Both the position numbers and the translations under genes were made by a program. A DNA stretch of 63,194 nucleotides from contig NZ_QJHK01000026.1 in the NCBI RefSeq assembly GCF_003202435.1, positions 1 to 63,194 of the forward strand. Reading direction: 5' to 3'. Positions 16,318 through 26,099 of this stretch are shown here, in pieces (the stretch's first letter is position 1; each line of letters opens with the position of its first letter). Below the pieces are notes generated by a model. It was not told where the DNA came from. It saw only the letters and a program-made list of their open reading frames with translations, and did not search any database. Origin of the DNA: Flavobacterium cheongpyeongense (lineage in GTDB: Bacteria; Bacteroidota; Bacteroidia; Flavobacteriales; Flavobacteriaceae).

Positions 16318-17352
16318 TTAATCAGTTATAACGTTATTACCTGTATTAATTAAAGTTGTCTTATTAACAATTCCTTGTCCTGTAGGAGGAGCTGGGGGGA
16401 TTTGACCTCCTATATTAATATTTTTTCCGGTCGCAGGAGTAATATTTAATATTCTGCTTAAGATCAAATTAACCTGGGAACTTGATAGTGCATTTTTATC
16501 AAAACTAATACTTCCCAATCTATAAAGGGAAGCTAATAATGGCATATCAATAGAAGAAAGAATAGAATTATTTCTAAAAAAAATCACTTGAGCTTTAGTT
16601 AATAAAGGCAAAGAAATTGATTGTAACGATGAATTACCAATAATATGAGAATCACCATTTACAGTCTTCAAAACAGGAAATAAAATTGTGTTCAGTTTTT
16701 CATTATTTCCTATGCTTAGATCGTTATAAACCTCGGTAAGACCATTTAAATTTATAGAAACTAATTTTAAATTATCACTTATATTTATATCAATTAAACT
16801 TTTAACTACACTTAAATCTAAAGTTGTCAAATTTGTTGTATTAATAACATAGACATTTTCTGTATTTGGTCCATACTCAGTTGCTATTTTTACTGTTGCT
16901 TCTGCATCTGTAATATCACCCGTTATTACAATACTTGTCTTCCCTTGGTTCTTACTACTTCCGGCATATAGTGCATAAGGCACACTTAAAAGCTGGCTTG
17001 TACCACTAATAGTATAATTACTCCCTCCTGCTGGATCAATTTCAGTCTTAATAAAATGTGATCCAGCACCCCAATCGACACCTTCAAAAGTACCTGTAAC
17101 AGGTGTTCCGCCTCCTATTTCTATAGTTGCTAATCCGTTATTGTTCGTGGTGGTTGTTTGCGTTTCAACATAAGACGCTGTGCCGCTTGCTGAACCTAAT
17201 AAAATACTGCTTTTTATACTTACTAAAGTATTTACAACCAATGTTCCGTCTGTTTTACGAATAACCGATTGGTAACTCATTTTCTGTGGAGCCTGAGCAA
17301 ATAAAATACTAAAAGAACTTAATAATAGTAATGCAAGAGTAATTTTTTTCAT
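16318..17352 (-). CDS. secreted surface protein with leucine-rich-like repeats
   Basis: A 344-residue protein with signal peptide (about 1-19, LFAQAPQKMSYQ). The first half matches the common flavobacterial module MSYQSVIRKTDGTLV...VSIKSSILLG...TEIDPAGGSNYTISGTSQLLSVPYALYAG, known from many cell-surface or collagen-like proteins. The second half (about 165-320) has repeated LxxLxLxxLxxI and LxSIxLPLL units that resemble receptor-L or BspA-type leucine-rich repeats. There is no T9SS C-terminal domain. It lies 21 bp behind the T9SS-domain gene, so the two are probably made together. Its ligand is unknown. Confidence 0.7.
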   Translation of the reverse strand: MKKITLALLLLSSFSILFAQAPQKMSYQSVIRKTDGTLVVNTLVSIKSSILLGSASGTASYVETQTTTTNNNGLATIEIGGGTPVTGTFEGVDWGAGSHFIKTEIDPAGGSNYTISGTSQLLSVPYALYAGSSKNQGKTSIVITGDITDAEATVKIATEYGPNTENVYVINTTNLTTLDLSVVKSLIDINISDNLKLVSINLNGLTEVYNDLSIGNNEKLNTILFPVLKTVNGDSHIIGNSSLQSISLPLLTKAQVIFFRNNSILSSIDMPLLASLYRLGSISFDKNALSSSQVNLILSRILNITPATGKNINIGGQIPPAPPTGQGIVNKTTLINTGNNVITD

Positions 17353-17373
17353 ATATTTTCTACGATTTAATTG

Positions 17374-17862
17374 TTATTTTTTTATGATTTTAAAAGTTTT
17401 TATTGTTTTGTTACCATTATTTATTGCCAGAAAATAAATTCCCTGATTCAATCCTTGCATGGATACACTTGTTTCTGAACTTGTTATTTTTAAATTTTTA
17501 GATACTATTTTTCCACTAATATCAAATAAATTATACGATAATTCATTCCATTTATCAGCTGCTACAACTAAATTAAATACATCAATAGCAGGATTTGGAT
17601 AAGCAGTCATTATTAGATTAATATCAGTAAATTCATTGTTTCCTAAGGTAATGATTTCATAAGGCTGTTGAATACCTTGTAGAACATACCCATCAGCTCC
17701 GGCTAAAGTTGTATAAACTGTTTGCCCAATTGAATAACTCGAGGTACCTCCCGCACCAGTGGCACTTCCTCCGGCAACTACTACGCTCTCTTGCGAATAA
17801 CTACTGAGAAATGAAATACCGGTAATAAATAAAATAAAAAAAGTTTGTTGGTTTCCTTTCAT
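17374..17862 (-). CDS. small T9SS type A sorting-domain protein
   Basis: A 162-residue protein: signal peptide (about 1-23), a Gly/Ser/Thr-rich segment (VVAGGSATGAGGTSSYSIGQ) that recurs in this family before the sorting domain, then a complete type IX C-terminal domain from MTAYPNPAIDVF to TIKTFKIIKK. There is almost no cargo between signal and sorting domain, so the mature surface product would be very short. It is the first gene of a two-gene operon with the leucine-rich-like protein. It may act as a partner or surface anchor for that protein, which is an inference from context. Confidence 0.8.
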   Translation of the reverse strand: MKGNQQTFFILFITGISFLSSYSQESVVVAGGSATGAGGTSSYSIGQTVYTTLAGADGYVLQGIQQPYEIITLGNNEFTDINLIMTAYPNPAIDVFNLVVAADKWNELSYNLFDISGKIVSKNLKITSSETSVSMQGLNQGIYFLAINNGNKTIKTFKIIKK

Positions 17863-18002
17863 ATAATTGATTTAATAGTGAATTATTTTATGTGACTCAA
17901 GATTTAATTTTATTCATTAACTTAAATCTAAAATCTAAATTTGGTCGTTCAAATATACACTAATTCTTACAGTAAAATTTTACGATAAAGAAAAGAAACA
18001 TA

Positions 18003-18032
18003 AAAAAACACCAGCTTTACAACTGGTGTTTT
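18003..18032 (-). terminator. terminator of clpB
   Basis: AAAACACCAG / CTGGTGTTTT stem around a 10-nt loop, followed on the minus strand by a T run, 22 bases past the clpB stop. The stem sequence is nearly the same as the pheT terminator. Confidence 0.8.
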
Positions 18033-18054
18033 CAAACTATTAAAAACCAAATAT

Positions 18055-20661
18055 TTAGTTTTCTAATTCACCTGTCTGATTCCTGAAGACCAGTTTACCA
18101 TCAAAAGCATCAATTAAAATAATACTGTCTGTTGTTATATTTCCTGCCAGAATTTCTTTAGACAATTGATTCAAAACTTCTCTCTGAATTACTCGTTTTA
18201 CAGGTCTTGCACCAAACTCTGGATCATATCCTTTATCTGAAAGATATTGGATTCCCTCAGGAGTTGCATCCATCGTAATACCTTGCAATGCCAGCATTTT
18301 ACTAACACTTTTAAGCTGTAAACTCACAATTCTGGATATATTGTCGACTGTTAAAGGCGTAAACATTACAATTTCATCGATACGGTTTATAAACTCTGGA
18401 CGAACGGTCTGTTTCAACAAACCTAATACCTCCACTTTTGCAGCCTCAGTGGCGGCTTCGACACTTCCTTTTAGATTTTGAAACTTCTCTTGTATGATAT
18501 GACTTCCCATATTAGATGTCATAATGATAATTGTATTTTTAAAATCTGCCAAACGTCCTTTGTTATCTGTCAACCGCCCTTCATCCAAAACCTGTAACAG
18601 AATATTGAATGTATCTGGATGCGCCTTTTCGATCTCGTCTAATAAAATCACAGAATACGGTTTTCTGCGCACCGCTTCTGTCAGTTGACCTCCTTCGTCA
18701 TATCCAACATATCCTGGAGGTGCACCAACCAAACGACTCACACTGTGGCGTTCCTGATACTCACTCATATCGATACGTGTCATGGCATTTTCATCATCAA
18801 AAAGATATTCGGCCAATGCTTTTGCTAACTCAGTTTTACCCACTCCGGTGGTTCCCAGAAATAAAAACGTTCCAACTGGTTTTTTCATATCCTGTAACCC
18901 CGCACGGCTTCTTCGTACAGCATCACTAACAGCCTCAATAGCTTCTTCCTGCCCTACTACTCTTCTGTGCAATTCTTCTTCAAGATGCAGTAATTTTTCT
19001 CTTTCGGTCTGAAGCATTTTCATCACCGGAATTCCAGTCCATTTAGCAACAACCTCTGCAATATCTTCACGGGTCACTTCTTCTTTAATTAATGAATTCC
19101 CAGATTGATATTCCTGTAGTTGCTTTTGTAAAACATCAAGACGTTCCTGCGCCTCCTTAATTTTTCCGTAACGGATTTCGGCTACTTTTCCGTAATCCCC
19201 ATCGCGTTCTGCACGTTCTGCTTCATATTTAAAGTCTTCAATTTCAAGTTTTACTGCCTGAATTCCATCTACAATATCTTTTTCAGATTTCCATTTGGTA
19301 TAGATTTCGTTACGCTCTTCTTTTAAATTTGCCAAATCCATACGAAGGATTTTAAGCTTGCTTTCTTCTTTTTCTCGTTTAATAGCTTCAATTTCTATTT
19401 CCAATTGCATGATTTTACGATCCAAGACATCCAGTTCTTCTGGTTTTGAATTAATTTCCATACGTAACTTAGAAGCAGCTTCATCCATTAAGTCAATAGC
19501 TTTATCCGGCAAAAAACGATTCGTAATATAACGCTGTGAAAGCTCTACTGCAGCAATAATTGCCTCATCTTTTATCTGGACTTTGTGGTGTGTTTCATAT
19601 TTTTCTTTAATTCCGCGTAAAATAGAAATCGCACTTTCAGTATCCGGCTCATCTACCAGAACTTTCTGAAAACGACGTTCCAAAGCTTTATCTTTTTCAA
19701 AGTATTTTTGATATTCATCTAAAGTGGTAGCTCCAATCGCCCTCAATTCTCCACGAGCCAAAGCCGGCTTAAGGATATTTGCTGCATCCATGGCTCCTTC
19801 GCCTCCACCTGCGCCAACTAAAGTATGAATCTCGTCAATAAATAAAACAATATCACCTTCAGCAGCCGTAACCTCTTTAACCACTGATTTTAATCGCTCT
19901 TCAAATTCTCCTTTGTATTTTGCACCAGCAATCAATGCCCCCATATCCAAAGAAAAAACAATTTTGTCTTTCAGATTTTCAGGCACATCACCATCAACAA
20001 TTCGGTGCGCCAAACCTTCTGCTATCGCCGTTTTACCAACTCCTGGTTCTCCAACCAGCATTGGATTGTTTTTTGTTCTTCGTGTCAGAATCTGTAACAC
20101 ACGGCGAATTTCCTCATCACGTCCAATAACAGGATCCAGTTTTCCTGTACTTGCTAATTCGTTTAAATTTTTAGCATATTTATTCAGGGCATTGTAAGTT
20201 TCCTCCGCCGAAGCCGAGGTTACTCTCTCACCTTTTCTAAGTTCTTCAATAGTAGCTTTCAGACCTTTTCCGGTAACACCCTGATCTTTTAAAATTTGAG
20301 CTACTTTACTTTTCGAATCAAAAATTGCTAGTATTAAATGTTCGATCGAAACATATTCGTCATTCATTTTTTTTGCAATAATTTCAGCTTCATTCAAAGT
20401 TTTATTTGTTTCTCTGGAAAGCAAAATATCGCCTCCTGAAACTTTTGGAAAACTCTGAATAGTTGAGTCTAAAATTTGCAAAAACAAGGGCACGTTTACA
20501 TTGAGTTTTTTCAAAATAAAAGGCACTACATTTTCATCGACTTCAAAAATAGCCTTAAAAATGTGTTCGTTTTCAATTTGTTGCTGTCCGTATGTTTGCG
20601 CCAGTTGCTGAGAAAGCTGGATAGCTTCCTGTGATTTCGTTGTAAATTTATTAATATTCAT
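18055..20661 (-). CDS. clpB: ATP-dependent disaggregase ClpB
   Basis: An 868-residue Hsp100 AAA+ chaperone, standard length for ClpB. Order: N-terminal Clp_N double repeat (about 1-145), AAA-1 with Walker A GEPGVGKT (about 203-210) and Walker B VLFIDEIHTLVGAGG, a long coiled-coil middle domain (about 410-525, EIEAIKREKEESKLKILRMD), AAA-2 with GTTGVGKTELAKAL (about 602) and VILLDEIEKAH, and the C-terminal D2-small domain. The M domain and lack of a ClpP-binding IGF loop separate it from ClpA/ClpC. It works with DnaK to rescue aggregated proteins. No CIRCE-type element was seen upstream; TAATTTTG (minus strand, 20717-20710) could be its minus-7 box. Confidence 0.97.
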   Translation of the reverse strand: MNINKFTTKSQEAIQLSQQLAQTYGQQQIENEHIFKAIFEVDENVVPFILKKLNVNVPLFLQILDSTIQSFPKVSGGDILLSRETNKTLNEAEIIAKKMNDEYVSIEHLILAIFDSKSKVAQILKDQGVTGKGLKATIEELRKGERVTSASAEETYNALNKYAKNLNELASTGKLDPVIGRDEEIRRVLQILTRRTKNNPMLVGEPGVGKTAIAEGLAHRIVDGDVPENLKDKIVFSLDMGALIAGAKYKGEFEERLKSVVKEVTAAEGDIVLFIDEIHTLVGAGGGEGAMDAANILKPALARGELRAIGATTLDEYQKYFEKDKALERRFQKVLVDEPDTESAISILRGIKEKYETHHKVQIKDEAIIAAVELSQRYITNRFLPDKAIDLMDEAASKLRMEINSKPEELDVLDRKIMQLEIEIEAIKREKEESKLKILRMDLANLKEERNEIYTKWKSEKDIVDGIQAVKLEIEDFKYEAERAERDGDYGKVAEIRYGKIKEAQERLDVLQKQLQEYQSGNSLIKEEVTREDIAEVVAKWTGIPVMKMLQTEREKLLHLEEELHRRVVGQEEAIEAVSDAVRRSRAGLQDMKKPVGTFLFLGTTGVGKTELAKALAEYLFDDENAMTRIDMSEYQERHSVSRLVGAPPGYVGYDEGGQLTEAVRRKPYSVILLDEIEKAHPDTFNILLQVLDEGRLTDNKGRLADFKNTIIIMTSNMGSHIIQEKFQNLKGSVEAATEAAKVEVLGLLKQTVRPEFINRIDEIVMFTPLTVDNISRIVSLQLKSVSKMLALQGITMDATPEGIQYLSDKGYDPEFGARPVKRVIQREVLNQLSKEILAGNITTDSIILIDAFDGKLVFRNQTGELEN

Positions 20662-20752
20662 AGCTGTTCGATTTAGGATTGAATTTTACATTTTTTGTTT
20701 TGATACCACCAAAATTAGAATCTATTGCATTTAATTATAACTTTAAATACGA

Positions 20753-20760
20753 TACCTTTG
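20753..20760 (+). promoter_or_regulatory. minus-7 box upstream of ytxJ
   Basis: TACCTTTG matches TAnnTTTG about 105 bases before the ytxJ ATG. A TTG at the preferred distance is not present, so this is a partial match only. Confidence 0.3.
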
Positions 20761-20865
20761 TACTTAATTCAAAATACATTCCATACTAAAATTACAGACA
20801 AAATGACACTTAAAACTGGCTTTAGCTATTTTTTAAACGTCAAAAAGTCATAAAACAAGCCAATT

Positions 20866-21255
20866 ATGAGTTTTTTAAATTCAATCTTCGGAAATTCAGA
20901 GAATACAAATTCTCCCAAAAGCAATGTAAACTGGACTGAATTAACTGATATTTTACAGTTAATGGAAATTGAAGCAATATCGAACGAAAAACCGGTTATA
21001 ATTTTCAAACACAGTACCAGATGCAGTATTAGCAGGATGGCCTTGAAACAATTTGAACGTGAGTTTGATTTAAACGATACTGTCGATGCGTATTTTCTCG
21101 ATTTGATTGCACACCGTGACGTTTCAAATGAAATCGCCAAAAAGTTTAATGTTTATCATGAGTCACCTCAATTAATTTTGATCAAAAACGGAAAAGCTGT
21201 TTATGATGTTTCACATAGCAGCATTGATGCCGAAACTCTAAAAAACAAACTTTAA
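20866..21255 (+). CDS. ytxJ: bacillithiol system redox-active protein YtxJ
   Basis: A 129-residue thioredoxin-fold protein. The single active Cys is in TRCSISRMA (Cys53, with Ser at 56), the monothiol CxxS arrangement typical of YtxJ, and the cis-Pro loop ESPQLILIKNGK is present. YtxJ proteins are thought to remove bacillithiol from protein thiols; the phylum is known to make this thiol. The gene is divergent from clpB and stands alone, a setting consistent with stress response but not proof of it. Confidence 0.85.
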   Translation: MSFLNSIFGNSENTNSPKSNVNWTELTDILQLMEIEAISNEKPVIIFKHSTRCSISRMALKQFEREFDLNDTVDAYFLDLIAHRDVSNEIAKKFNVYHESPQLILIKNGKAVYDVSHSSIDAETLKNKL

Positions 21256-21464
21256 TTATAGAAATATGCCCTCTTCTAAATTTACATAGTACTCAAGGTG
21301 GTTTGCCTATATTTGACTTTTTTTACAAAAAAATGATACAATTAAATTAAAAGAGTCAAAGCAGCTATTTTTCTATTATCGATTTATAAATTTGAAATAA
21401 CAAATATCCCTTAACCAGGATTATAAATAAATCTTAATATGAACTAAGGTTCTTCGCTTTTTCA

Positions 21465-21472
21465 TAAATTTG
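21465..21472 (+). promoter_or_regulatory. minus-7 box just upstream of the OstA-like gene
   Basis: TAAATTTG lies 16 bases before the TTG start codon at 21489, implying an almost leaderless message. No good TTG element was found 19 bases upstream. Other sequence in 21256-21488 is AT-rich spacer with no feature seen. Confidence 0.35.
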
Positions 21473-21488
21473 ACAAAAATTAAATCAA

Positions 21489-23156
21489 TTGAATAAATTA
21501 TTCTTTTTCATATCTTATTGTTTGCTTTTGGTAAGTGTACAAGGCGTATTTGCACAGGCACCTAAAAAAATAATAGTCGAGAACTCAGACTTTTCAGATG
21601 TCAACGAAGTAGAAATTCCCGGGGCACTTTTACTTACGGGAAATGTAAAAATAAATCACGATGGCGTAGTCCTTACTTGTAATAAAGCTTATTTTTTTCA
21701 AAAAGAAAATTATATTAAAGCTTTCGGAAACGTACAACTTGTTCAGGGCGATACCTTATTTTTAAACAGCAAATATGCCGAATACAGCGGTAATGTAAAA
21801 AAAGCTTTTGCAACCGGAAATGCAGTAATGACCTCTCCAGACGCAACCTTGCAAACAGACACTATCAATTTTGACAGAAATGTACAGGAAGTTTTTTACA
21901 ATACAAAGGGTACTATTGTCAACAAAGACAATACCTTAGTGAGTAAATCCGGAAGATATTATGTAGCGCAGAAAAAATTTCAGTTTTTAACCGAAGTAAC
22001 GCTCACAAACCCGAAATATGTCATAAAATCTAATCACTTAGATTTTTACAGTAACTCTGGACACTCTTATTTATTTGGACCGTCAACTATTACAAGCAAA
22101 ACAAATTATATCTACACCGAAAATGGTTTTTACGATACCAAGAAAAACCTCGCACACTTTCTGCGAAAATCATACATAAAATACGATGACAGGAGAATAG
22201 AAGGTGATAGTCTGTTTTACAATCGAAATACCGAATTTGCTTCAGCAACCAGAAACGTAAAAATTACCGATTCTATAAACAAAGGAATCGTAAAAGGTCA
22301 TTATGCCGAATTATACAAACTAAAGGATTCTATGTTTGTAACAAAAAGGGCAGTTGCTATAAATTTGGTCGAAAAAGATTCTGTATATATTCATGGTAAA
22401 AAACTAATGGTTACCGGGAAAGAAGGAGAAAGAATCATCAGAGCTTTTAATAATGTCCGCTTTTACAAAATCGATATGAGTGGAAAATGTGATTCCCTTC
22501 ATTCAAACAGTAAAACAGCATTAACAAAACTAATAGGCAATCCAATTTTATGGAATGCAGAAAGCCAGATTACCGGCGACCTCATGCATTTAATTGGAGA
22601 TAATAAGACCCGGAAAATAGACTCGCTTAAAGTTTTTAACAATACCTTTCTAATATCAAAGGACACGCTCGGCACAGGATATAATCAGGTCAAAGGCCTC
22701 AACCTGTTTGGGAAATTCAGGGACGGAAAACTACATGATGTCGATATAATAAAAAATACAGAAGCGATATATTATGCACGAAATTCAGCAAACGAACTTG
22801 TGGGTATCGACAAAAGTGTAAGCAGCAGAATTAACCTTATTATAGAGAATAATAGAGTGGAAAACATCACTCTTTTTAAAAATGTTCAAAGTGATAGCTA
22901 TCCTGAAGACGAATTAGCAGAAAATGACAGGAAATTAAAAGGCTTTGTCTGGCGAGGAGATGAACGCATAAAATCAAAAGATGCTATTTTCCCTGCTGAA
23001 GAAAACGAACTCAACGATAAATTAATCAAAGAAGGTAAAACGGCAGATGCCAAACCAAATGTTCCAATGAAAGTCAGGAAGGAAACGTTAAATTACGGTA
23101 AGAAGAAACCTGTAGCAAAAGCCAGCATATCGACTAAGACAAAAGCTAAAAAATAG
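21489..23156 (+). CDS. OstA/LptA-like periplasmic protein
   Basis: A 555-residue protein that starts with TTG; no ATG fits the signal peptide (about 1-23, LLLVSVQGVFAQ). Its N-terminal third carries the OstA/LptA beta-jellyroll pattern: LLTGNVKINHDGVVLTCNKAYFF, then YIKAFGNVQLVQGDTLFLNS and AFATGNAVM. These are repeats typical of the lipopolysaccharide transport bridge and of the LptD N domain. Bacteroidetes carry such long OstA-like proteins with a unique C-terminal half. The end is Lys-rich (KKKPVAKASISTKTKAKK). Involvement in LPS transport is family inference. It lies 77 bp before the aminotransferase gene. Confidence 0.8.
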   Translation: MNKLFFFISYCLLLVSVQGVFAQAPKKIIVENSDFSDVNEVEIPGALLLTGNVKINHDGVVLTCNKAYFFQKENYIKAFGNVQLVQGDTLFLNSKYAEYSGNVKKAFATGNAVMTSPDATLQTDTINFDRNVQEVFYNTKGTIVNKDNTLVSKSGRYYVAQKKFQFLTEVTLTNPKYVIKSNHLDFYSNSGHSYLFGPSTITSKTNYIYTENGFYDTKKNLAHFLRKSYIKYDDRRIEGDSLFYNRNTEFASATRNVKITDSINKGIVKGHYAELYKLKDSMFVTKRAVAINLVEKDSVYIHGKKLMVTGKEGERIIRAFNNVRFYKIDMSGKCDSLHSNSKTALTKLIGNPILWNAESQITGDLMHLIGDNKTRKIDSLKVFNNTFLISKDTLGTGYNQVKGLNLFGKFRDGKLHDVDIIKNTEAIYYARNSANELVGIDKSVSSRINLIIENNRVENITLFKNVQSDSYPEDELAENDRKLKGFVWRGDERIKSKDAIFPAEENELNDKLIKEGKTADAKPNVPMKVRKETLNYGKKKPVAKASISTKTKAKK

Positions 23157-23233
23157 TTTTTGGCAACAGTGGTTTTTAAGCAACCGAAAATAACTCCGAA
23201 TATCAAATCTTAGTTTCTTAAAAACTCAGAAAA

Positions 23234-24433
23234 ATGAATCCAGATTTTATAAAATACCAGGCACAAACTTCTCCTTACCCACTCGGAATGGAAGTTTCGC
23301 ATGCAATCGGCTCTTACATTTACGATACTACTAATAAAAAATATTTAGATTTTGTAGCCGGCGTATCAGCCTGTACACTAGGTCACCAGCATCTTAGAGT
23401 AAATCAGGCAATAAAAGATCAGCTGGACAAATATTCACACGTAATGGTTTATGGCGAATATTCACAAAGTCCGGCCGTAGAATATTGCAAATTATTAGCT
23501 TCACTCCTACCAGATTCGTTAAACAAAACTTATTTAGTAAATTCAGGAACAGAAGCAATCGAAGGGGCACTTAAATTAGCAAAACGAACAACAGGCCGCA
23601 GTCAGCTCATTTCATGCAACAATGCCTATCACGGAAATACGATGGGCTCTATGAGTGTTATGGGATTCGAAGAACGCAAACAAGCCTTTCGCCCATTGCT
23701 ACCGGATGTTGATTTTATTACATTTAACAACGAAGACGATTTACAAAAAATAACGACCAGAACAGCAGCCATTTTACTCGAAACGATTCAGGGCGGCGCT
23801 GGTTTTATTCAGCCAGAAAACAACTTTCTGCAAAAAGTACGAATACGCTGTAACGAAGTTGGTGCGATGATGATCGTAGATGAAATTCAGCCTGGATTTG
23901 GCCGGACCGGAAAATTATTCGGTTTTCAAAACTACGATGTTATTCCTGATATTGTTGTAATGGGAAAAGGCATGGGTGGCGGAATGCCGGTAGGTGCTTT
24001 TACGGCAGCTGCTGAAAAAATGGATCTTTTAATGGCGAACCCAAAATTAGGACATATCACCACTTTTGGAGGTCATCCTGTCATTGCGGCAGCCTGTCTG
24101 GCAACTTTGAAAGAATTAACTGAGACTAATCTGATGCAGGAAACTTTAGCCAAAGAAAAACTCTTCAGATCACTTTTGGTACACCCTTTGATAACAGAAA
24201 TCAGAGGAAAAGGATTAATGCTTGCCGCGATGACTGAAACTGCCGAAATAACCAATGAGGTAATTTTAAACTGTAAGGACAAAGGACTCATTTTATTCTG
24301 GCTGCTGTTTGAAGGATGTGCCATACGGATAACACCTCCATTAACCATTTCTGAAGAAGAAATAAAAGAAGGCTGCTCCATAATTCTAGAAGTTATGGAT
24401 GAAATTTTAAAAAAGGACAAAAAGTATAATTAG
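23234..24433 (+). CDS. class III PLP-dependent aminotransferase (acetylornithine/ornithine aminotransferase-like)
   Basis: A 399-residue fold-type I enzyme. The cofactor Lys is Lys245 in VVMGKGMGGGMP; preceding it are the VDEIQPGFGRTG motif that stacks with PLP and the phosphate-binding VNSGTEAIEGALKLAK. TTFGGHPV, shared by ArgD, GabT and RocD types, contributes the second phosphate contact. It would move an amino group from an omega-amino substrate to 2-oxoglutarate, but the exact substrate is not fixed by these motifs. No arginine genes are nearby. It is probably co-transcribed with the upstream OstA-like gene. Confidence 0.88.
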   Translation: MNPDFIKYQAQTSPYPLGMEVSHAIGSYIYDTTNKKYLDFVAGVSACTLGHQHLRVNQAIKDQLDKYSHVMVYGEYSQSPAVEYCKLLASLLPDSLNKTYLVNSGTEAIEGALKLAKRTTGRSQLISCNNAYHGNTMGSMSVMGFEERKQAFRPLLPDVDFITFNNEDDLQKITTRTAAILLETIQGGAGFIQPENNFLQKVRIRCNEVGAMMIVDEIQPGFGRTGKLFGFQNYDVIPDIVVMGKGMGGGMPVGAFTAAAEKMDLLMANPKLGHITTFGGHPVIAAACLATLKELTETNLMQETLAKEKLFRSLLVHPLITEIRGKGLMLAAMTETAEITNEVILNCKDKGLILFWLLFEGCAIRITPPLTISEEEIKEGCSIILEVMDEILKKDKKYN

Positions 24434-24510
24434 GAGCCATTTCCAGCTATCCACTTTATCTTTTGTTTTTTAAAGAAAAAAATAAAAGGATATCGTTTCT
24501 ATCTGGGCTA
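24434..24510 (-). ncRNA. structured intergenic element, copy B
   Basis: Read on the minus strand it begins AGCCCAGATAGAAACGATATCC and ends GGATAGCTGGAAATGGC, sharing the CGATATCCTTTT and AAAAGATAAAG blocks with copy A. The inner hairpin is ATC-TTTT-TTTTTT / AAAAAA-AAAA-GAT, so the helix is kept while the sequence differs. It starts directly after the aminotransferase stop, on the opposite strand. The rest of the spacer to 24701 shows nothing recognisable. Confidence 0.6.
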
Positions 24511-24701
24511 ACAGATGAATTTTAAAAAAAAAATCAGAATAACAGACAAATCATCTTTTATATCAGAAGATTATAATTTAAAAACAGCATCAAATTCTGT
24601 CCATATTGTTAATTAAATTGTTCAAAACAATTCATTTCCTTTACTAACTAAATAATATGGTTACCTAAATTTATAACAGGCTAATTTCAAAAACACAAAG
24701 T

Positions 24702-26099
24702 ATGCAATTAAGCAACGAAGAAGAAGATTATAACCTATCCCTATCCAAATTTGAGTCGATGTTAAAAACTAACAAAGTACTCTTTTTTGATTCTGAAGAG
24801 TTCGAAGAAATTATTCTTCATTATTTAGACATAGGCAAGGCTAATTTAGCAAAAAAAGCCTTAAAACTTGCATTAGACCAACACCCAAAATCTACAGGCT
24901 TAAAATTAGTACAAGTAGAAATGCTGGTTTACGACGACAAATTAGAAATCGCCGAAAAACTTTTAAACGAGTTATATGCAATCGAACCCAATAACGAGGA
25001 AATTTACATCCAGAAAGCCAATATCTGCTCTAAAAGAGACCAGCACGAAAAAGCAGTAGAATTACTTAAAATTGCCTTAAAATATACTGACGATTTCGCT
25101 GATGTGTACAACTTAATCGGAATGGAGTATCTTTTTATGGACAATCTGGAGATGGCCAAAGACAGCTTTATCAAATGCCTTGAAGAAGATTTAGAAGACC
25201 AGTCAGCTTTATATAATGTGGTTTATTGTTTTGAATTTTTAGATCAAAATCAGCAAGCCATTGTATACCTTCAGGATTATATCAATAAAAACCCATATAG
25301 TGAAATTGCCTGGCACCAGCTGGGACGCTTACATTACGGCATAAAAGAATACGAAAATGCCATTCGCGCTTTTGACTATGCAACCCTGATTGACGAAGAA
25401 TTTTTAGGGGCATTCATGGAAAAAGCAAAAGCTTATGAACGACTCAAAAAATATACTGAAGCAATAGAAAGTTATAACCGTACTATCGAATTAGATGATG
25501 CAACTTCCTATGCTTTATTGCGTATTGGTAAATGTTATGAAAAATTAGGAAATACCGTTTTAGCCCTTAAATATTATAACCAAACCGTTCATGAAGACCC
25601 TCTTCTGGACAAAGGCTGGATTGCTATTACCGACTTTTATGTTCGTCAGAAAAACTTTCAGAAAGCTTTATTTTTTGTCAATAAAGCACTAGCAATAGAT
25701 AATCAAAATCGTTTGTACTGGAAACGTTATGCTACTATAAATAAACAAATGAATTTTTTTGAAGAAGCTGAGTTTGGTTATAGAAAAGCAGTAGAATTTG
25801 GCGATTATGCATTAGATACCTGGTTATTCTGGGTAGATATTTTGCAATTTTTAGGAGAATTTGACAGTGCCGTTCAAACTTTACTGCAGGCTTCTGAATA
25901 TTTCCCGGAAGAAAATGAAATCGAGTATCGTCTTGCCGGATTGTATTTTATGATTCAGGACAATACAAAAGCTAAATTCCATTTAAGTAACGCATTACGT
26001 TTAAACTTTGATAATTACATTTTAATTGAAGATTTATTCCCTGTAGTCTGGACAAAAAAAACAGTAAAAAATTATATTGAAAAACACAGAAAACAATAA
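24702..26099 (+). CDS. tetratricopeptide repeat protein
   Basis: A 465-residue soluble protein without signal peptide, built almost wholly from 34-residue TPR units (for example DVYNLIGMEYLFMDNLEMAK, AWHQLGRLHYGIKEYENAIR, SYALLRIGKCYEKLGNTVLA). About eleven units can be traced, likely a superhelical scaffold for protein contacts. It begins with an acidic segment (LSNEEEDYNLSLSKFE). Its stop overlaps the aroE start by one base (TAATG), so the two are translationally coupled. The binding partner is unknown. Confidence 0.85.
   Translation: MQLSNEEEDYNLSLSKFESMLKTNKVLFFDSEEFEEIILHYLDIGKANLAKKALKLALDQHPKSTGLKLVQVEMLVYDDKLEIAEKLLNELYAIEPNNEEIYIQKANICSKRDQHEKAVELLKIALKYTDDFADVYNLIGMEYLFMDNLEMAKDSFIKCLEEDLEDQSALYNVVYCFEFLDQNQQAIVYLQDYINKNPYSEIAWHQLGRLHYGIKEYENAIRAFDYATLIDEEFLGAFMEKAKAYERLKKYTEAIESYNRTIELDDATSYALLRIGKCYEKLGNTVLALKYYNQTVHEDPLLDKGWIAITDFYVRQKNFQKALFFVNKALAIDNQNRLYWKRYATINKQMNFFEEAEFGYRKAVEFGDYALDTWLFWVDILQFLGEFDSAVQTLLQASEYFPEENEIEYRLAGLYFMIQDNTKAKFHLSNALRLNFDNYILIEDLFPVVWTKKTVKNYIEKHRKQ

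Noticed and set aside
15057..17862. Genomic island between pheT and clpB
   Set aside because: No integrase, att-like repeats or clear composition shift; genes are lineage-typical.
20803..20853. 16-codon frame in the ytxJ leader (MTLKTGFSYFLNVKKS)
   Set aside because: No run of regulatory codons and no attenuator-like structure; cannot be separated from chance.
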